The notes under the pieces are model-generated. The model had not been told where the DNA came from. It saw only the letters and a list, made by a program, of their open reading frames with translations, and did no database searches. Shown in pieces: positions 32,706 through 40,941 of a stretch of 64,000 nucleotides of DNA. How positions within the stretch are numbered: the stretch's first letter is position 1; each line of letters begins with the position of its first letter. The position numbers and the translations under genes were made by a program. This DNA is from Desulfococcus sp041737845 (lineage in GTDB: Bacteria > Desulfobacterota > Desulfobacteria > Desulfobacterales > Desulfococcaceae), in assembly GCF_041737845.1 (NCBI RefSeq), contig NZ_JBGSQX010000018.1:108660-172659 (forward strand), written 5' to 3'.

Positions 32706-33626
32706 ATGATTGAATCCATCATTCTATGGACGCTGGCGATTCTCCTGTCGCCGTTTTATGCAGCGATCATCGGTAAGGTCAAAGCGTTTTTCGGCGGAAA
32801 AAAAGGGCCGCCCCTTTTGATCAATTATCATACCCTGGTCAAGTTGTTTACAAAGGGCTCGGTTTACAGCACAAGCACCACGTTCATTTTTAAGATGGGA
32901 CCGGTGGTTTCCCTGAGCACTCTTCTGACGGTGCTTCTGTTTACGCCCATTGCCGGGTTTTCCCCGGTGGTTTCGTTTAACGGCGATGTGATCTTTATTT
33001 TTTACCTGCTGGGGTTGGGTCGATTTTTCACCATTGCGGCGGCCCTGGACACGGCATCTCCTTTTGAAGGAATGGGCGCGGCCCGGGAAGCCTTTTTCCC
33101 CATTTTTTGCGAGGCCGCCCTGTTTATGATTCTTGCTCTTTTTTTTCATTTGACCGGTGATCTGCGCCTGGCCGCCTATTTTTCCGGCAGTCAACCCGCC
33201 GATCTCTGGCAAATTGCCGGCGCACCCATGATGCTTGTGGTGATGGCGTTTTTCATTATCCTGCTTGCGGAAAACTCGCGGCTGCCGGTGGATGACCCGG
33301 CTACTCACCTGGAGCTGACCATGATTCATGAGGTCATGGTGCTGGATCACAGCGGCCCGGACCTGGGGCTGATTGAGATGGGGTCTTTTATCAAATTGTT
33401 TTTCTATTCCACTATTGTTGCCAGACTCATTTGTCCCATGCATACAGGCAAGCCGCTTATAGACATCGGGATTTTCGGCCTGGCCCTTTTTGTGGTGTAT
33501 GGCGCCACGGGCGTTATCGAATCGGTGATGGCCCGTTACCGGATGGAGATCGTTCCACGATTGCTGGTTGTATCGTTTTCCCTTGCATTTTTTGCATTCG
33601 TCATCACCCAGGAGTTGACCAAGTGA
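32706..33626 (+). CDS. Ehr complex subunit, HyfC/NuoH-like
   Basis: A 306-residue protein with eight or so membrane helices, homologous to HyfC/HycD and NuoH. This subunit links the ion-pumping arm to the peripheral arm. Landmarks are LDTASPFEGMGAAREAFF (quinone or coupling region) and LLAENSRLPVDDPATHLELT, which is highly conserved in the family. The ATG at 32706 has GAGACGGAT upstream. The stop overlaps the next start as GTGA. Confidence 0.92.
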   Translation: MIESIILWTLAILLSPFYAAIIGKVKAFFGGKKGPPLLINYHTLVKLFTKGSVYSTSTTFIFKMGPVVSLSTLLTVLLFTPIAGFSPVVSFNGDVIFIFYLLGLGRFFTIAAALDTASPFEGMGAAREAFFPIFCEAALFMILALFFHLTGDLRLAAYFSGSQPADLWQIAGAPMMLVVMAFFIILLAENSRLPVDDPATHLELTMIHEVMVLDHSGPDLGLIEMGSFIKLFFYSTIVARLICPMHTGKPLIDIGIFGLALFVVYGATGVIESVMARYRMEIVPRLLVVSFSLAFFAFVITQELTK

Positions 33627-34264
33627 GTCATTCAGTGGACATCCTTTTATCGTTAGTATTGTTGTCGGTCCTGTTTTCCTTCGGCACCAGCCGTCTGGTG
33701 GTGATGATCCACATTGTCGCCCTGCAGGGCGTCGTGGTTTCCGTTATGCCGTTTTTTCTTAAGCATCCCATGACGTTCGGCAGCGTGATGTTTACGATGT
33801 CGATATTAATCATCCGGGGCGTCATCATCCCTTGGAGCCTCTATGCGATGATTAAAAAAATGGGAATCAAGCGGGCCCTGGAAATCAACGTCGGCTACCT
33901 CGGATCGCTGTTTTTCTGTCTGATCTTGATTGTGGTGTCACAGATGTTGAGCCGCAAATTCAATCTCAGCGATTTCAGCGGCAGCAGTTTGATGGTTTCC
34001 ACTGCCATCAGCCTGATTGTGGCCGGTTTGTTTCTGCTCATGGCCAGACGAAACGCCATGGTTATGGTGCTTGGCTATATCATGATGGAAAACGGGATTT
34101 CCCTGCTGGGTGTTCCTCTCTCCGCCGGCGCACACACGATCGTGGAATTCGGCATTCTTCTGGACGTTCTGGCGGGAGTGATGATCATGGGCGTCATGCT
34201 CCAGAGCATCCAGAATAAATATGTGAACCTCGATACCGCCCAGCTCAGGAAATTAAAGGAATAG
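33623..34264 (+). CDS. Ehr complex subunit, HyfE-like
   Basis: A 213-residue membrane protein with six or seven helices that matches HyfE, a subunit whose C-terminal half is NuoK-like. The end reads GYIMMENGISLLGVP with a membrane Glu, then AHTIVEFGILLDVLAGVMIMG. Translation from the GTG at 33623 is coupled to hyfC by a 4-bp overlap. The upstream open frame belongs to another reading frame of hyfC and is rejected. Confidence 0.88.
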   Translation: MSHSVDILLSLVLLSVLFSFGTSRLVVMIHIVALQGVVVSVMPFFLKHPMTFGSVMFTMSILIIRGVIIPWSLYAMIKKMGIKRALEINVGYLGSLFFCLILIVVSQMLSRKFNLSDFSGSSLMVSTAISLIVAGLFLLMARRNAMVMVLGYIMMENGISLLGVPLSAGAHTIVEFGILLDVLAGVMIMGVMLQSIQNKYVNLDTAQLRKLKE

Positions 34265-34268
34265 GGCG

Positions 34269-35696
34269 ATGCTTGAAATTATTTTTCTGGTTCCTTTTTT
34301 CGCCGGGCTGGCGGTATTTTTTTTGCCAAGAACGGCCGGACGGTGGCTGATGGTTCTCACGGGAATCATCCACCTGCTATTGACGGTCGGACTCTGGGTG
34401 AATCCTCCCGCAGCGATGTTTCAAGGTTATTTCGGGGTGTGGCCCGAAGGGTTGCTTTCCTTGAGCATCATATCCCTGCTGTTTGTTCTGATTTCCAGTT
34501 ATACGGTGGAATACCTTAAGCAAGCCCGCATGCAGCATGAAAACATTTTTACCGGCTCCCTGCTGTTGTTTTTATCCACCATGACCATGGTCGCCCTTGC
34601 GGATCATATCATGGTGATGTGGATCGCCATCGAGGCGACCACCCTGACCAGCGCGCCCCTGATATTCATCCACAGGACACCAAAGGCGCTTGAAGCGACC
34701 TGGAAGTATTTACTGATCTGTTCCGTGGGTATTGCCATGGCACTCCTGGGGTCAGTCCTCATCACGCTGGCTATGGATGTGGGGCATGTGAATGCGCCGG
34801 TTTCCTTTTCCGCGCTGGCAGGGGTCGCCGGGCAGCTTGACCCGGTATGGCTTAAGGCGGCGTTTGTTTTTATTTTTGTGGGATACGGCACCAAGATGGG
34901 GCTTGCGCCCATGCATACCTGGCTGCCGGACGCCCACAGCGAAGCGCCCAGTCCGGCATCCGCCATGCTCTCCGGAGTGCTGCTGAACTGCGCTTTCCTG
35001 GGGATTTTTAAAACCAATAAAATCATGGTGGCCGCGGGCCAGGGAGAGTTTTCCGGGATGATTTTAATGGTGTTCGGATTGCTGTCCATCCTGGCGGCGG
35101 CCACATATATCATCAAACAGACGGAGTACAAACGAATGCTGGCCTACTCCAGCATCGAAAACATGGGAATCATCGCTTTCGGCACCGGCATCGGCGGCAT
35201 CGGGGCGTATGGGGCAATATTGTGCCTGATCCATCACAGTCTCATCAAGTCTTCCCTGTTTTTGACTTCCGGAAATATTAACGCCGGCTATAAAACCTGG
35301 CTTATAGACAGCGTCGGGGATCTCGCCGGCCGGATGCCCAAAACATTCGTTGCTTTTTTCGCCGGTTCCGCAGGGATCGCCGGGTTTCCGCCGTTCGGGA
35401 TGTTTATCGGAGAATTGCTGATCATTGTCGGGGCATTCCGGGCCGGTCATTACACGCTGGCCGCCATCTTCATGGTAAGTCTGTGCTTTATTTTTGCCGG
35501 TTTTTCCAATCAAATCCTGAAAATGTCGTTCGGTGACCCTGCAGAAAACCTCCCAGACGCAGTTCCTGAAAAAGTGGGTCTGGTCTGGCCCCAGTATGTG
35601 CTGTTGCTTACTTCTCCGGCGTTGTGCGTGTGGATGCCTGATATTTTTTATCATACGATTATCGAAGCGACAGTAGCGATGGGCGGAGGATTTTGA
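34269..35696 (+). CDS. Ehr complex subunit, HyfF/NuoN-like antiporter type
   Basis: A 475-residue protein with about 14 membrane helices, homologous to HyfF and NuoM/N. It has the core motifs MVMWIAIEATTLTSAPLIF (key Glu), GTKMGLAPMHTWLPDAHSEA (Lys and His) and KRMLAYSSIENMG. It is thus the second antiporter-like subunit of the complex. AGGG precedes the ATG. The stop TGA shares its last base with the next ATG. Confidence 0.91.
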   Translation: MLEIIFLVPFFAGLAVFFLPRTAGRWLMVLTGIIHLLLTVGLWVNPPAAMFQGYFGVWPEGLLSLSIISLLFVLISSYTVEYLKQARMQHENIFTGSLLLFLSTMTMVALADHIMVMWIAIEATTLTSAPLIFIHRTPKALEATWKYLLICSVGIAMALLGSVLITLAMDVGHVNAPVSFSALAGVAGQLDPVWLKAAFVFIFVGYGTKMGLAPMHTWLPDAHSEAPSPASAMLSGVLLNCAFLGIFKTNKIMVAAGQGEFSGMILMVFGLLSILAAATYIIKQTEYKRMLAYSSIENMGIIAFGTGIGGIGAYGAILCLIHHSLIKSSLFLTSGNINAGYKTWLIDSVGDLAGRMPKTFVAFFAGSAGIAGFPPFGMFIGELLIIVGAFRAGHYTLAAIFMVSLCFIFAGFSNQILKMSFGDPAENLPDAVPEKVGLVWPQYVLLLTSPALCVWMPDIFYHTIIEATVAMGGGF

Positions 35697-37216
35697 TGGC
35701 GGATTCTTTTGTTGAAGTATTGAACGGCACGGCGGTTCACAGACCGGGGATTCCTCATCTGGGGTTTACTGATTTCAGGAGACAGGCCCTCGATATCGTT
35801 GCGTCCGGCGGCAAAGTGGTCCAGCTTTTCGCCTACACGGATGGCGATACCGATAAGCTGATGGCTGTGTTGCGGACCGACAAGCTGATGGTCGCCGGGT
35901 GTGACGCGCCGGAATCCTATCCCTCATTGAGCGCTCAGTGTGAACAGTTCCATTTGTTTGAGCGTGAGATCGCCGAACAGTTCGGTATTCGCCCCGAAGG
36001 CCATCCCTGGCTCAAGCTGGTGCGGTATCATCCCAACTATCGGGGAAAAGAGGATGTTTTCGGAAATGATTATCAAAAGGATATTCCGGGAAACTACGAC
36101 TACTATTCAGTGGAAGGCGAAGAAATTCATGAAGTGGCGGTAGGTCCGGTTCATGCGGGAGTGATCGAGCCAGGCCATTTCCGTTTCAACTGCATCGGTG
36201 AAAAGGTGCTGCATCTGGAAATCCAGCTTGGATATCAGCACCGGGGGATTGAATCCCTCTTGCTCAAGGTGGATCCCAAACGACTGCCGGTGATCGCCGA
36301 CAGCATTGCCGGAGACACCGCCGTCGGTCACGGGGTCAGCATGGCTCAGGCCATCGAGGCCTTGAGCGTTAACGGGTCATCCATCCTGCCGGATGAAGGG
36401 GCGATAATCATCCGCACGATCGGGCTGGAGCTGGAACGCCTGGCCAATCATATCGGGGATCTTGGCGCGCTCAGCGGGGATGTGGCGTTTCTTCCGCCCG
36501 CGAATTATTTCGGGAGAATCCGCGGTGACTTTCTGAACCTGACCTTATTGATCTGCGGCAACCGGTTCGGCAAGGGACTGGTCCGGCCCGGGGGGGTTCG
36601 GTTTGCCATTTACGGCGAACTCCGCCGGCTGCTCATGGACCGCATCAATGAACTGGAACCCCAGGTCCGGCATGTCCTGGATCTGCTGTTGATGACCCCG
36701 AGTGTTCTGGCCCGCTTTGAAGGGTGCGGGATCGTCAGGACCGATGACGCCGAGAAGCTCGGGCTGGTGGGCCCTGCCGGAAGAGCGAGCGGGCTCGCCT
36801 ATGATGCGCGCCGCTGCTTTCCCATGGAGTATTACGTCCATCTTCATATTCCTGAAAATCCGAAATTCACCGGCGATGTGTATGCCCGGGCCTGGGTCAG
36901 GGCGGACGAGATCCTGCAGTCCATCAACATTGTCAAGTCATTGCTTGATCACCCCATCGAAACACGACAGGTTAATCCCGGGAAGTTTGAGCTGACACCG
37001 TCATCTTTTGTGGTCACTGTCAACGAAGCCTGGCGCGGCGAGATTTCCCACTGCATTATCACCAACGCCGAAGGCGGGATGTTGCGATACAAGATCAAGG
37101 ACCCGTCTTTCCATAACTGGAACGGCCTGGCCATGGCGCTCCGGAACACGGGAATTTCAGATTTTCCGTTGAATAACAAGAGCTTTAACCTGTCATACTG
37201 CGGGGTTGACCTTTAA
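35696..37216 (+). CDS. Ehr large subunit (HyfG-like) without NiFe-binding cysteines
   Basis: A 506-residue protein in which a NuoC-like domain (about 1-135) is fused to a NuoD/hydrogenase-large-subunit domain (about 145-506), as in HyfG/HycE. It retains LGYQHRGIESLL. The first nickel motif (CxxC) is replaced by SIAGDTAVGH (203-212) and the C-terminal DPCxxC by DPSFHNW (469-475), so none of the four Ni ligands remains. The protein cannot hold a NiFe centre and probably works as a quinone- or other-substrate subunit, as in the Ehr complexes. GGAGG precedes the ATG at 35696. Confidence 0.9.
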   Translation: MADSFVEVLNGTAVHRPGIPHLGFTDFRRQALDIVASGGKVVQLFAYTDGDTDKLMAVLRTDKLMVAGCDAPESYPSLSAQCEQFHLFEREIAEQFGIRPEGHPWLKLVRYHPNYRGKEDVFGNDYQKDIPGNYDYYSVEGEEIHEVAVGPVHAGVIEPGHFRFNCIGEKVLHLEIQLGYQHRGIESLLLKVDPKRLPVIADSIAGDTAVGHGVSMAQAIEALSVNGSSILPDEGAIIIRTIGLELERLANHIGDLGALSGDVAFLPPANYFGRIRGDFLNLTLLICGNRFGKGLVRPGGVRFAIYGELRRLLMDRINELEPQVRHVLDLLLMTPSVLARFEGCGIVRTDDAEKLGLVGPAGRASGLAYDARRCFPMEYYVHLHIPENPKFTGDVYARAWVRADEILQSINIVKSLLDHPIETRQVNPGKFELTPSSFVVTVNEAWRGEISHCIITNAEGGMLRYKIKDPSFHNWNGLAMALRNTGISDFPLNNKSFNLSYCGVDL

Positions 37217-37283
37217 TTAAGGATGAAAGAAAAATCTCAAACAAGCGAGAACGGATAACCCGGTACCTAAAAGTGACCTCACG

Positions 37284-38027
37284 ATGCTCAAAATTCTGAG
37301 AAACAGACTTGAACAGGGATGCCGAACCTCAGGCTATCCCAAAGAAAAAATTGAACTGCCGCCGCGTTATCGCGGGATGCCGAAGATTTACAGGGATGCG
37401 CCCCCCGAATTGGCCCTGGAATGCGCGGAAGCCTGCCCGCAGCATGCCATTGATGCGGAGAAAAAATTGATTGATATGGGGCGCTGTGTGTTTTGCGGAA
37501 CCTGTGAGCGCATTTCAAAAGGACGCTTCGTCTCATTTACCAGGAATTTTGAGCTGGCAGTGGCTGAAAAAGATTACCTGATGACCGACGGGACACTGCC
37601 GGATCTTGCACGCCATGCGCGGCAGCACTTTAAAAAACTGTTCGGACGGTCGCTCCAGCTTCGTCAAGTATCCGCCGGGGGCTGTAATGCCTGTGAAGCG
37701 GATTTAAACGTGCTGGCCACCCCTTTTTTTGATCTGGCCCGGTTTGGCATCAACTTTGTGGCATCACCCCGCCATGCTGACGGCATCGTGGTGACCGGTC
37801 CTGTTTCGAGAAATATGAAACAGGCATTATGGGATACATATGAAGCGGTCCCGTCCCCAAAAGTGGTCATCGCCGTGGGCAGTTGCGCACTTTCCGGGGG
37901 CCCATTTTCAGGAAGCCCGGAAATTACGGAGGGTCTCGACAGCATTTTGACCGTGGATCTGTTTATTCCGGGATGCCCGCCGCATCCGATGACCAATCTG
38001 CATGCCTTGCTGACTTTTTTTAAATAG
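37284..38027 (+). CDS. Ehr small subunit: ferredoxin-NuoB (HyfI-like) fusion
   Basis: A 247-residue fusion. Residues 35-80 are a ferredoxin domain with Cys47 and Cys51 (ECAEACPQ) and Cys68, 71, 74 (CVFCGTC). Residues 115-247 are a NuoB/HyfI-type small subunit with all four ligands of its 4Fe-4S cluster: Cys134, 137 (GGCNACEAD), Cys201 (GSCALSGG) and Cys231 (PGCPPHP). In the ferredoxin part the ligands of cluster II are complete, while cluster I has lost most of its ligands. The protein therefore likely carries two 4Fe-4S clusters in total. It is the last gene of the complex; the next start lies one base past the stop. Confidence 0.88.
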   Translation: MLKILRNRLEQGCRTSGYPKEKIELPPRYRGMPKIYRDAPPELALECAEACPQHAIDAEKKLIDMGRCVFCGTCERISKGRFVSFTRNFELAVAEKDYLMTDGTLPDLARHARQHFKKLFGRSLQLRQVSAGGCNACEADLNVLATPFFDLARFGINFVASPRHADGIVVTGPVSRNMKQALWDTYEAVPSPKVVIAVGSCALSGGPFSGSPEITEGLDSILTVDLFIPGCPPHPMTNLHALLTFFK

Positions 38028-38028
38028 C

Positions 38029-39459
38029 ATGGAATCCGTTCAAAATCAGTGCATCTTTCATGTATTTGACGGCCTGCGCGAAGGGCTCTCCCATTTTTCC
38101 CCGCCCAGCCGCGTAGCGTTGATTTATGCCGTCCACCCCGATGATCCCGTCCGAATTTACGACCCCCAGCTTCTCCTGCATGAGCACGAGCCCAAGCTGA
38201 AGGAGCTTTACCTGGACAGCGACGCCTGGCGAAATCCGGAATTCGATGCCAACTGGATGAAACGGTTCGAGGTCCATCACGAAGGCAACCTGCAACTGGC
38301 CGGGCTCATCTCCTTCGGGGGTCGGTCCCGGTCCATCGCCTACCAGATGTGGTTCACGGAACACCATCCGGACATGTGCTCCACCGGCCCGACCGAAAGA
38401 TGGCTCGAACATGCCGTGTGGCTGCTTTCCCAGGACATGGCCAATGCCGAGGTCCCCTGCATCGGGACATCCGGATATGTTCTCCGGGAATATGCCACCC
38501 ACGCCGTCCGCGACTATATCGTGGACGAACGGATCAACCTCATCGGCTGGGACACCCATATCCGGGTCTACCCCACCCTGGATGCCGTCCTGGGGATATC
38601 CGAGACCTTTGAAGAGGGCGTCTGGCCCCGGGGGGTGCTGGTATTTGTCGAGCCCTCCGCCGTCAGCGACATTCGGTTCATCGCCCGCTTTCCCACTTTG
38701 GAGCGCCCCCAACTGAAAAACTACAAGCACGTCCGCAAGCTTCTCCTCTCCGTGGAGAACTCCGAAAGGCGGCTCATCTCCGACGGCAAGAATATCATCG
38801 GCATCGCCATCGGCCCGATGCCCCGGGGCTGCATCATCGCGGATTTCCGGGGCGGCCACGGGTTTTTGCGCCTGAACGGGGATCTGATCTGCAGCTTCTT
38901 TGACGGCAGGTTCCACTCCTCGACCCGCAGGGCAAAACTCGTTCAGGTGGAGGAGGCGCTGCTGGAATGGGGGGAGGATTCAGACAACGGCACCACGCTG
39001 TTCAAGATCATCGCAAACATCGTCCACAACGCACAGGAACAAAGGCACGGATGCACCCTGGTCATCGACCTCAACCCTGAACCCATCCAGATCTCCGGCC
39101 AGCACCTGGAACATCCCCTGGACATGCGGCAGGAGCATCTGCTGGAACTGGCCAAGTCCCTGGCCCGGGTGGACGGGGCCCTTCACATCGGCGGGGACCT
39201 GCATCTTCACAGTTTCGCCTGTCTTCTGGACGGCTATGCCGTTCCCGGAGAGGACCGGTCGAGGGGGGCCCGCTACAATTCAGCCCTCCGGTTCACCAAT
39301 CTCCACGATCACCTCATGGCCGTGGTGGTCTCGGCGGATCGCCCGGTCTCGGTCATTCAGGGCGGGGTCGAACTGACGGCGCGGTGTGAATGGAAGCCGC
39401 TTTACGGCTATGTCACCACGCCGCCGACCCTGGAGACCTACTTTAACAGATCCCCGTAG
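38029..39459 (+). CDS. DAC-domain protein (putative diadenylate cyclase)
   Basis: A 476-residue soluble protein. The C-terminal part (about 320-450) is a DisA-type DAC domain: VDGALHIGGDLHLHSFACLL contains the DGA motif (Asp382), and RGARYNSALRF occupies the place of the RHR motif, here Arg-Tyr-Asn at 415-417. The N-terminal 300 residues are probably a sensor domain of the kind found on other DAC proteins. If active it would make c-di-AMP. The start lies one base after the Ehr small-subunit stop and has no Shine-Dalgarno, so reinitiation is likely. Base composition changes to high GC here. Confidence 0.75.
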   Translation: MESVQNQCIFHVFDGLREGLSHFSPPSRVALIYAVHPDDPVRIYDPQLLLHEHEPKLKELYLDSDAWRNPEFDANWMKRFEVHHEGNLQLAGLISFGGRSRSIAYQMWFTEHHPDMCSTGPTERWLEHAVWLLSQDMANAEVPCIGTSGYVLREYATHAVRDYIVDERINLIGWDTHIRVYPTLDAVLGISETFEEGVWPRGVLVFVEPSAVSDIRFIARFPTLERPQLKNYKHVRKLLLSVENSERRLISDGKNIIGIAIGPMPRGCIIADFRGGHGFLRLNGDLICSFFDGRFHSSTRRAKLVQVEEALLEWGEDSDNGTTLFKIIANIVHNAQEQRHGCTLVIDLNPEPIQISGQHLEHPLDMRQEHLLELAKSLARVDGALHIGGDLHLHSFACLLDGYAVPGEDRSRGARYNSALRFTNLHDHLMAVVVSADRPVSVIQGGVELTARCEWKPLYGYVTTPPTLETYFNRSP

Positions 39460-39489
39460 CGCCGTTCAGCCCGACCCGGGGGCCGGCCG

Positions 39490-40503
39490 TCAGGAGTCCA
39501 GCGGCGGCGCGCCGTTTGCGTTCCGGTCGACCCGGATATCGTATTTCTGCAGTTTATGGCGAAGCGTCCGGGGGCTGATCTTCAGCAATTTCGAAGCCTT
39601 TTCCCTGTCCCCGCCGGTGCGGCGCAGGACCTCCAGGATGGCCCTGGTTTCGGCCTTCTCCCGGATTTCGGCCAGGTCCATCGTCTTCGACGGTTCCCGG
39701 AAATGCCAGAGGAAATCCGGGGGCAGATCGTCCACGCCGACGGCCTTGTCGCTGCTGATGATAAAGATCCGCTCCAACAGGTTTTTCAGCTCCCGGATAT
39801 TTCCGGGCCAGTCATACCGGACGAAGAGATCGATGACCTCGTCATGAAGCCTGGGCTTGTTTTTTTTATATATCGCCTCGAACTGGTTCATGAAATAGGC
39901 CACCATGCCGGGAACGGCGTTCTTTCTGTCTCTCAGGGGCGGAAGATAGATGGGGATCACCTGAAGGCGGTAGAAAAGGTCCTCCCGGAAGAGCCCTTTT
40001 CTGATCTCCTCCTTGAGGTCCTTGTTGGTCGCGGAAATCACGCGGACGTCCACCTGGATCAACTCCCTGCCGCCGATCCTCATGAACCGGAAATCCTCGA
40101 GCACGCGGAGAAAATCGACCTGGTTGTCGATGGGAAGCTCCGCCACCTCGTCCAGAAAAAGGGTCCCGCCGTGGGCCGCTTCGAAACAGCCGATGCTCTG
40201 TTCGACCGCACCGGTGAAGGCCCCTTTCTCGTGCCCGAAAAGCTTGTCTTCGAACATCATTCCGGAGAGGATGCCGCAGTTGACGGGAACAAAGGGACGC
40301 GACGCCCGAGGGCTCTGGAGATGAATGATCTTGGCAAGCATCTCCTTTCCGGTCCCGCTTTCACCCATGATCAGCACGTTGACATCGTAGCATGCCACCT
40401 GCCGGACCACTTTCATGATTTCCCTCATGGAGTTACAGTCGATAACGAATTCATTCATTACCGACCGTTCCGCGGATTCAGGGAAAGTGTAATGGGGTCT
40501 CAT
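39490..40503 (-). CDS. Sigma-54-dependent activator without a sensory domain
   Basis: A 337-residue enhancer-binding protein. A short N-terminus is followed by the AAA+ domain: Walker A GESGTGKE (47-54), the sigma-54 contact loop GAFTGA intact (94-99), Walker B GGTLFLDEVAEL, and R-fingers in LFREDLFYRL. A Fis-type DNA-binding end follows (EKASKLLKISPRTLRHKL). No receiver, GAF or PAS domain is present, so activity must be controlled by another protein, as for PspF. The ATG at 40503 follows GAGGGTG. It is divergent to a sigma-54 promoter, its probable target. Confidence 0.92.
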   Translation of the reverse strand: MRPHYTFPESAERSVMNEFVIDCNSMREIMKVVRQVACYDVNVLIMGESGTGKEMLAKIIHLQSPRASRPFVPVNCGILSGMMFEDKLFGHEKGAFTGAVEQSIGCFEAAHGGTLFLDEVAELPIDNQVDFLRVLEDFRFMRIGGRELIQVDVRVISATNKDLKEEIRKGLFREDLFYRLQVIPIYLPPLRDRKNAVPGMVAYFMNQFEAIYKKNKPRLHDEVIDLFVRYDWPGNIRELKNLLERIFIISSDKAVGVDDLPPDFLWHFREPSKTMDLAEIREKAETRAILEVLRRTGGDREKASKLLKISPRTLRHKLQKYDIRVDRNANGAPPLDS

Positions 40504-40561
40504 GTCGTCACCCTCAGTCTTAAGGATCGGAAACGATATGAATTGAACAATCCTGCTTGTC

Positions 40562-40643
40562 TTTTGGGCCGTCTTCAGCGTTGGGCCAACGGCCGAAACC
40601 GTAAAGTATGCGACCTTTGACGCGTCTTGAAGACGACCCAAAA
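40562..40643. repeat. 16-bp inverted repeat with 50-bp interior
   Basis: The left arm at 40562-40577 and the right arm at 40628-40643 match at 15 of 16 positions when inverted. The interior has a smaller GGCC-AAC-GGCC hairpin. It lies just upstream of the activator start, within its probable leader. It could be a small mobile-element remnant, a leader hairpin or a binding site. Confidence 0.65.
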
Positions 40644-40707
40644 TCCAGCGCGATCTTTGTTTACTTCATTTTGTTCACGATCCTAACGGTATGCAATTCC
40701 GTTCTGC

Positions 40708-40736
40708 GAAGTAGCTTAATCCATATCCCTTGTCAA
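40708..40736 (-). promoter_or_regulatory. Candidate promoter of the activator gene
   Basis: An exact TTGACA on the minus strand is followed after 17 bases by the weak box TACTTC. The leader would be about 200 bases and would include the 16-bp inverted repeat. Confidence 0.3.
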
Positions 40737-40744
40737 TGGGAAAT

Positions 40745-40780
40745 CGGCAAGGTTCTACCGCAAGCGGCAAGGATTTGCCT
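40745..40780 (+). promoter_or_regulatory. Candidate upstream activating sites for the sigma-54 promoter
   Basis: CGGCAAGG occurs at 40745-40752 and 40765-40772, exactly two helical turns apart. The second copy is part of the palindrome GGCAA-GGAT-TTGCC (40766-40779). They lie about 100-135 bases upstream of the -24 box, the normal place for enhancer sites. Confidence 0.45.
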
Positions 40781-40878
40781 GGATGCTGCGGCCATGAACC
40801 TCGGCCGGATGACTGTCGCAGACACATTGCTTCTTTTTTCCAGATAATTACAGACAGATTCACCCCATCTGCATTTTT

Positions 40879-40894
40879 TGGCATTTTATTTGCT
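40879..40894 (+). promoter_or_regulatory. Sigma-54 (-24/-12) promoter
   Basis: TGGCAT, five bases, TTGCT: the GG and GC dinucleotides are ten bases apart, and the site differs from the TGGCAC-N5-TTGCW consensus at one position. It lies about 48 bases before the first CBS gene and faces away from the adjacent activator gene. Confidence 0.8.
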
Positions 40895-40941
40895 TACAAA
40901 TTGGGATCTTTTAAATATCAGGAAATGGAGAATATTTCAGG

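Noticed and set aside
35696..38027. NiFe hydrogenase (formate hydrogenlyase-type) catalytic subunits
   Set aside because: The large subunit has no CxxC pair at either nickel site, so the hydrogenase label would be wrong despite overall similarity to HyfG and HyfI.
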